Assembly: GCA_021816545.1 (NCBI GenBank)
Contig: JAKAXP010000061.1
Coordinates: 1-11,443, forward strand
From: Bacteroidota bacterium
Lineage (GTDB): Bacteria > Bacteroidota > Bacteroidia > Bacteroidales > VadinHA17
Direction of reading: 5' to 3'
DNA length: 11,443 nt
The notes under the pieces: generated by a model
Databases searched by the model: none
The model's input: only the letters and a program-made list of their open reading frames with translations
What the model was told of the DNA's origin: nothing
Translations under genes and position numbers: made by a program
Shown: piece by piece, positions 8,198 through 11,443 of the stretch
How the letters are laid out: every line of letters begins with the position of its first letter
Numbering within the stretch: the stretch's first letter is position 1

Positions 8198-10612
8198 ATG
8201 GAAAATGCAAAACTGTTGAATACGCTGGCTTTGTTTCCAGGCTATTTAAGATCAGCTGTAAGAAACCTGGTTAAATACAGGAGTATGACCTTCATAGGTT
8301 CTTTCAGCCTGGCAGTGGGAATGTCAAGTTTCATTCTGCTCATGCTGTTTGTCAGGTATGAGTTGAGCTATGATTCAATCTTTAAGGAGAGTGAACGGAT
8401 TTTTCTGCTTGGACAATCTATACTCGATCAGGAATCAGGAGGATCAAGCTCCTATAGCAGTACATCAGGAATAGTTGCTCCAACCCTGAAAAGGGAATTC
8501 CAGGATGTTAAATATGCGGTGCGTGTTAAGGAAGTCGAATCACCGCTTGTCTATGAGGATAAAAGCATGGTGGCAAAAGGGCTGTATGCTGACCAGGACT
8601 TTCTCAAGGTTTTTACCTTTCCGATGGCCAGGGGAGACAGGGAAACTGCACTGACTGAACCTTTTTCTGTTGTACTGTCAGAAAAACTGGCAGGCAGGCT
8701 GTTTGGAGACAAAGATCCCATCGGAAAGACGGTCAAATCCGAAAATCAACGGACTCTGACAGTAACCGGCGTCATAAAAGACATTCCGGGCAACACTCAT
8801 CTGAAATTTGATTACCTGATCTCCTTCCTGACTATGTATTCACTGAGGAATGATATCGACAGGTCCTGGGCGATTTTGAACTATTACAGCTATATCCAGC
8901 TGGCAGATGGGATCCAGGCCAGTGATTTTGAAAACAAATTGCCAGCCATCATAGAAAAATACCATGACAAGAATTCAAAGAACAGGCGATATTTTCTCGT
9001 CCCTTTGCGGAAAATCCATTTTGCAACAGATATAACCAATTCTTCAATTCCTGTAATTGACAAAAAACTGATTTTCATCCTGGTGTCCATCGCCTTCCTG
9101 ATCCTCCTCATCGCATGTATAAATTATATCAACATTGCCACAGCCAGGGCAGATGCCAGAGCAAGGGAAGTGGCAATACGCAGGCTCAACGGAGCCGGCA
9201 GGCAACAGCTGATAGCGCAGTTTATGATTGAGGCTTATGTTCTTACCTTCTTCAGCATCATTCTGGCTCTGGCAATCGTGGTTCTGTTAATGCCGTTTTA
9301 TCCAAAGATTTTTGGCAACGAGATCCCGCTTGGTTTTATGTTTGAATGGAAAGGTGTGGCAGGACTTTTCGGGCTGTTCCTTGGGGTAGGTTTGATTTCT
9401 GGTGGTTATCCCGCTTTTTATCTCTCATCACTCAGGCCGTTGAATATCCTTAAATCCTCCAGTGGGTCACAGACCGGAGGCGGTCATTGGAATTTCCGGA
9501 ATATCCTCACTGTCTTCCAGCTCGGAGTGTCACTTATTTTGATTATAACCGCTGTGACCATTCAGAAACAACTCTTCTTTATCAGAAACAAGGATATCGG
9601 GTATAACAGGGAAAATGTCGTGGCACTGCGCATGTGGAACGATGAAGACCGCAGAAATCAACAGGAGATAAGGAAGGAACTGTTGGATAATCCGTCCATC
9701 TCTGCGGCTGCTGTGGCAAATACGATCCCCCTGGTGATGACGGAACGCAACAATATCACCATAGAAGCAGAAACAGGAGATAAGGTTGAGGTACCGATGG
9801 TAACAACCTATTTTATCGATGAAAACTACATTGACCTTTTCAACATGCAATTATTGGCCGGAAGAAACTTTTCACTCGACCTTTCATCGAATATTGACAA
9901 CCAGGTTATCATAAATGAAACTACTGCCCATCTGGCCGGATTGACCGATCCGGTAGGGAAAAAGATTCAAAAATGGGGGCAGGAGATGGAAATAATCGGA
10001 GTGGTCAGGGATTTCCACTTCACAACTTTTGCAAAGAGTATACAACCACTCATGTTTTCCTATAACCCGCGATTAAGCAAAATGTTTCTGATCAAGGTTT
10101 CGGGCAATAATACCGGTAAGACACTGCAGTACATAGATTCCACTTTCCGGCGGTTCGACAGCAATTTCACCTTTGATTATTCCTTCCTGGATGATAAGTA
10201 CAACAGTCTCTACAGGAATGAATCGAATTTAGGCAGGATCATCCTTTGCTTTTCGCTGCTTGCAATGATCATTGTAATAATCGGAATGTACGGTCTGATT
10301 TCATTTGTGGTCAGACGCAAGAAAAAGGAAATCGCTGTAAGGAAGGTCATGGGATCATCTGTGTCAGGGGTTGTCGGAATTATTCTGAAGCACCTTCTCC
10401 TGCCCGTATCCCTGTCAATACTGGTCTCACTTCCGGTTGCATATTTTATTGCAATTGACTGGCTGAAGGATTTCGCCTACCGCATCAATCTTAGCATCTG
10501 GCTCATCCTCTTTTCAGTCGCCATTATATTAATAGTTGCTTTTCTCAGCACTCTGCAGCAAACAATAAAAGCAGCGGTTACAAATCCGGCAGACAGTCTC
10601 AGGCTGGAATAA
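8198..10612 (+). CDS. ABC transporter permease, duplicated FtsX/MacB family
   Basis: An 804-residue inner-membrane permease. The layout is that of the duplicated MacB-type permeases common in Bacteroidetes: an N-terminal helix (about 32-53), a periplasmic MacB core domain (55-285), an FtsX block with helices near 290-312, 343-366 and 386-408, a fifth helix 435-456, a second periplasmic domain (460-675), and a second FtsX block (680-704, 728-752, 764-786). Family signatures are REVAIRRLNGAGRQQLIAQF (323-342) and KKKEIAVRKVMGSSVSGVVG (708-727), the cytoplasmic motifs expected next to the ATPase, plus the C-terminal NPADSLRLE. The length is normal and there is no frameshift. The ATG at 8198 fits because residues YLRSAVRNLVKYRS just before helix 1 match the usual family N-terminus; the next Met (residue 30) would remove them. 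No Shine-Dalgarno sequence is visible. MacB-type systems do mechanotransmission rather than classical transport, acting on peptides, drugs, lipoproteins or cell-wall enzymes; the substrate here cannot be told. No ATPase or fusion-protein gene is in the window. Confidence 0.95.
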   Translation: MENAKLLNTLALFPGYLRSAVRNLVKYRSMTFIGSFSLAVGMSSFILLMLFVRYELSYDSIFKESERIFLLGQSILDQESGGSSSYSSTSGIVAPTLKREFQDVKYAVRVKEVESPLVYEDKSMVAKGLYADQDFLKVFTFPMARGDRETALTEPFSVVLSEKLAGRLFGDKDPIGKTVKSENQRTLTVTGVIKDIPGNTHLKFDYLISFLTMYSLRNDIDRSWAILNYYSYIQLADGIQASDFENKLPAIIEKYHDKNSKNRRYFLVPLRKIHFATDITNSSIPVIDKKLIFILVSIAFLILLIACINYINIATARADARAREVAIRRLNGAGRQQLIAQFMIEAYVLTFFSIILALAIVVLLMPFYPKIFGNEIPLGFMFEWKGVAGLFGLFLGVGLISGGYPAFYLSSLRPLNILKSSSGSQTGGGHWNFRNILTVFQLGVSLILIITAVTIQKQLFFIRNKDIGYNRENVVALRMWNDEDRRNQQEIRKELLDNPSISAAAVANTIPLVMTERNNITIEAETGDKVEVPMVTTYFIDENYIDLFNMQLLAGRNFSLDLSSNIDNQVIINETTAHLAGLTDPVGKKIQKWGQEMEIIGVVRDFHFTTFAKSIQPLMFSYNPRLSKMFLIKVSGNNTGKTLQYIDSTFRRFDSNFTFDYSFLDDKYNSLYRNESNLGRIILCFSLLAMIIVIIGMYGLISFVVRRKKKEIAVRKVMGSSVSGVVGIILKHLLLPVSLSILVSLPVAYFIAIDWLKDFAYRINLSIWLILFSVAIILIVAFLSTLQQTIKAAVTNPADSLRLE

Positions 10613-10620
10613 TTTCATGA

Positions 10621-10640
10621 GGCTGGCTGAAGCACCAGCC
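10621..10640. other. Hairpin just downstream of the permease gene
   Basis: GGCTGG (10621-10626) pairs with CCAGCC (10635-10640) across an 8-base loop, beginning 8 bases after the permease stop. It is GC-rich but is not followed by a T-run on the plus strand. It could be a 3' end-stabilising structure for the permease transcript, or act together with the stronger hairpin downstream. Termination by it alone is doubtful. Confidence 0.4.
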
Positions 10641-10652
10641 GCATCAGCCGGG

Positions 10653-10681
10653 AAAACTGAGGATTACTCCGTGATCCTCAG
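10653..10681 (-). terminator. Intrinsic terminator of the iron-sulfur gene, between convergent genes
   Basis: CTGAGGATTA (10657-10666) pairs with TGATCCTCAG (10672-10681), giving a 10-bp stem with one G-T wobble and a 5-base loop. On the minus strand the stem is followed directly by TTTT (complement of 10653-10656), and on its upstream side lies an A/T-rich stretch up to the stop of the iron-sulfur gene. This suits termination of that gene. On the plus strand the only T-rich stretch is about 20 bases beyond the stem (10702-10710), so it is a poorer but possible terminator for the permease transcript. Both genes end within 100 bases of each other, a usual place for a shared terminator. Confidence 0.65.
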
Positions 10682-10708
10682 CAGGGGGCTAAAAAAATTC
10701 TGTTATTT

Positions 10709-11443
10709 TTAAAGTTGCTTTCCGGCAAGCAGCTTAAGCATATTTCCCATCATCTTCCCCTTGCTTACCTTGTCGCTCAAAATGCCAAGATACAACATAG
10801 CAGCATTTCTGGGAGGAACCGTTTTTTTAGTTTTTGCAATCAGTCTCAGCGCTTCTGTTTTACAGGTAGTAACGCACAGGCCGCATCCGATGCATCGGTT
10901 AAGGTCAATAATTGCTTTTTTATTTTCAATATGAATAGCCTCCATCTGACATCTGTTAACACAGATCGAGCAGCCGGTGCACAATTCTTCTTCGACTTTT
11001 GCATAAAAGTTATGTGCAATCAGTTCAGCAGGTTTTTCATATTTTTTTGCTGAGGTAAGCACACCACAGCAACACCCGCAACAAAGGCAGATACAAAACG
11101 GTTGAAGCGAATTGCCGGGTTGAAGGACCAATCCTTCCCTTTCGGCCCGGTTAATGATCTCCAGGCACTCGTCTTTTGTGATGGTTCTGGCCTTCCCCCT
11201 GTCGAGATAACTTTTCGCGTCAAACATCAGACAAACCTCGATATCCTTAGTTTGTTTGCATGGCTTGCCAAGTATTGCTTCTCCTTCCTTGCATACGCAG
11301 GTTGCCACCTGGATCGACTTGTCTGTCTTCCGCACAATCTCCCTCATATTATCGTATGTGGCGATATTATATTCCGGGACAATAGCCTTCATATGCGGAC
11401 TTGTCCGTAACTGCGGCAATGAAGACCTGAAAAATTCATAGAT
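10709..11443 (-). CDS. Bi-cluster 4Fe-4S ferredoxin-domain protein with Cys-rich motif (5' partial)
   Basis: An iron-sulfur protein whose N-terminus lies beyond the right edge. The frame is open from 11443, giving 244 visible residues. Residues before the TTG at 11419 read IYEFFRSS and continue naturally into LPQLRTSPHMKAIVPEYN, so neither that TTG nor the ATG at 11392 need be the start. Reading from the edge there is an upstream Cys set (CVC at 11293-11301, with further Cys about 11 and 20 residues on), then CICLCCGCCCG (11063-11095), then two ferredoxin motifs CxxCxxCxxxC at 10949-10981 and 10862-10894. The last Cys of each ferredoxin motif is followed by Gln or Lys rather than the usual Pro. 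The eight ferredoxin Cys should bind two 4Fe-4S clusters; the ligand of the extra Cys is unknown. It is probably a cytoplasmic electron-transfer or redox-enzyme-associated protein of a family I recall from anaerobes, with an N-terminal domain of perhaps 100 or more residues missing here. There is no signal peptide in the visible part. The C-terminal tail (after LRLIAKTKK) is basic and Met/Leu-rich. Confidence 0.88.
   Translation of the reverse strand: MYEFFRSSLPQLRTSPHMKAIVPEYNIATYDNMREIVRKTDKSIQVATCVCKEGEAILGKPCKQTKDIEVCLMFDAKSYLDRGKARTITKDECLEIINRAEREGLVLQPGNSLQPFCICLCCGCCCGVLTSAKKYEKPAELIAHNFYAKVEEELCTGCSICVNRCQMEAIHIENKKAIIDLNRCIGCGLCVTTCKTEALRLIAKTKKTVPPRNAAMLYLGILSDKVSKGKMMGNMLKLLAGKQL

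Noticed and set aside
10715..11053. 112-residue plus-strand frame opposite the ferredoxin gene
   Set aside because: The opposite strand encodes clear ferredoxin motifs, and the plus-strand translation has no motif and no start signal.

Overview
The window looks like chromosomal DNA from a member of the Bacteroidetes, probably an anaerobic or Marinilabiliales/Bacteroidales-like lineage. The phylum assignment is an inference. It rests on an 804-residue duplicated FtsX/MacB permease of the type common in that phylum, weak or absent Shine-Dalgarno sequences, a signal peptide ending in ADA-Q, and very large secreted proteins built from carboxypeptidase-regulatory-like and fibronectin type III (FnIII) modules. 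There are four genes, two of them cut by the window edges, and no tRNA, rRNA, CRISPR array, transposase or phage gene that I can see.

Left region (2-8049, plus strand): a two-gene unit. The first gene encodes a giant beta-rich protein. Its reading frame is open through the left edge, so the ATG at 128 is not a convincing start and the real protein exceeds 2013 residues. It carries a five-residue-periodic Ala/Gly/Val/Lys/Asn repeat (332-451), a chain of carboxypeptidase-regulatory-like Ig folds, a 54-bp tandem duplication inside one of those folds (3047-3154), roughly 700 residues I cannot assign, and a Gly/Ala-rich C-terminus. Fourteen bases downstream begins a 663-residue secreted protein with a clear signal peptide and about five FnIII-like domains. 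The spacing and a ribosome site overlapping the tandem stop codons suggest co-expression. I infer an envelope or surface pair of unknown function.

Middle (8050-8197): a 148-bp spacer with only two small hairpins and no promoter I can recognise. It is followed by the FtsX/MacB-family ABC transporter permease (8198-10612). No ATPase or membrane-fusion partner is present in the window.

Right region (10613-11443): a 96-bp convergent intergenic stretch with two hairpins. One is a good intrinsic-terminator candidate for the minus-strand gene. That gene encodes an iron-sulfur protein with two ferredoxin-type 4Fe-4S motifs and an unusual seven-cysteine cluster; its N-terminus lies beyond the right edge. 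The permease and the ferredoxin gene converge, so they are separate transcription units, and nothing links them functionally to the giant-protein pair.
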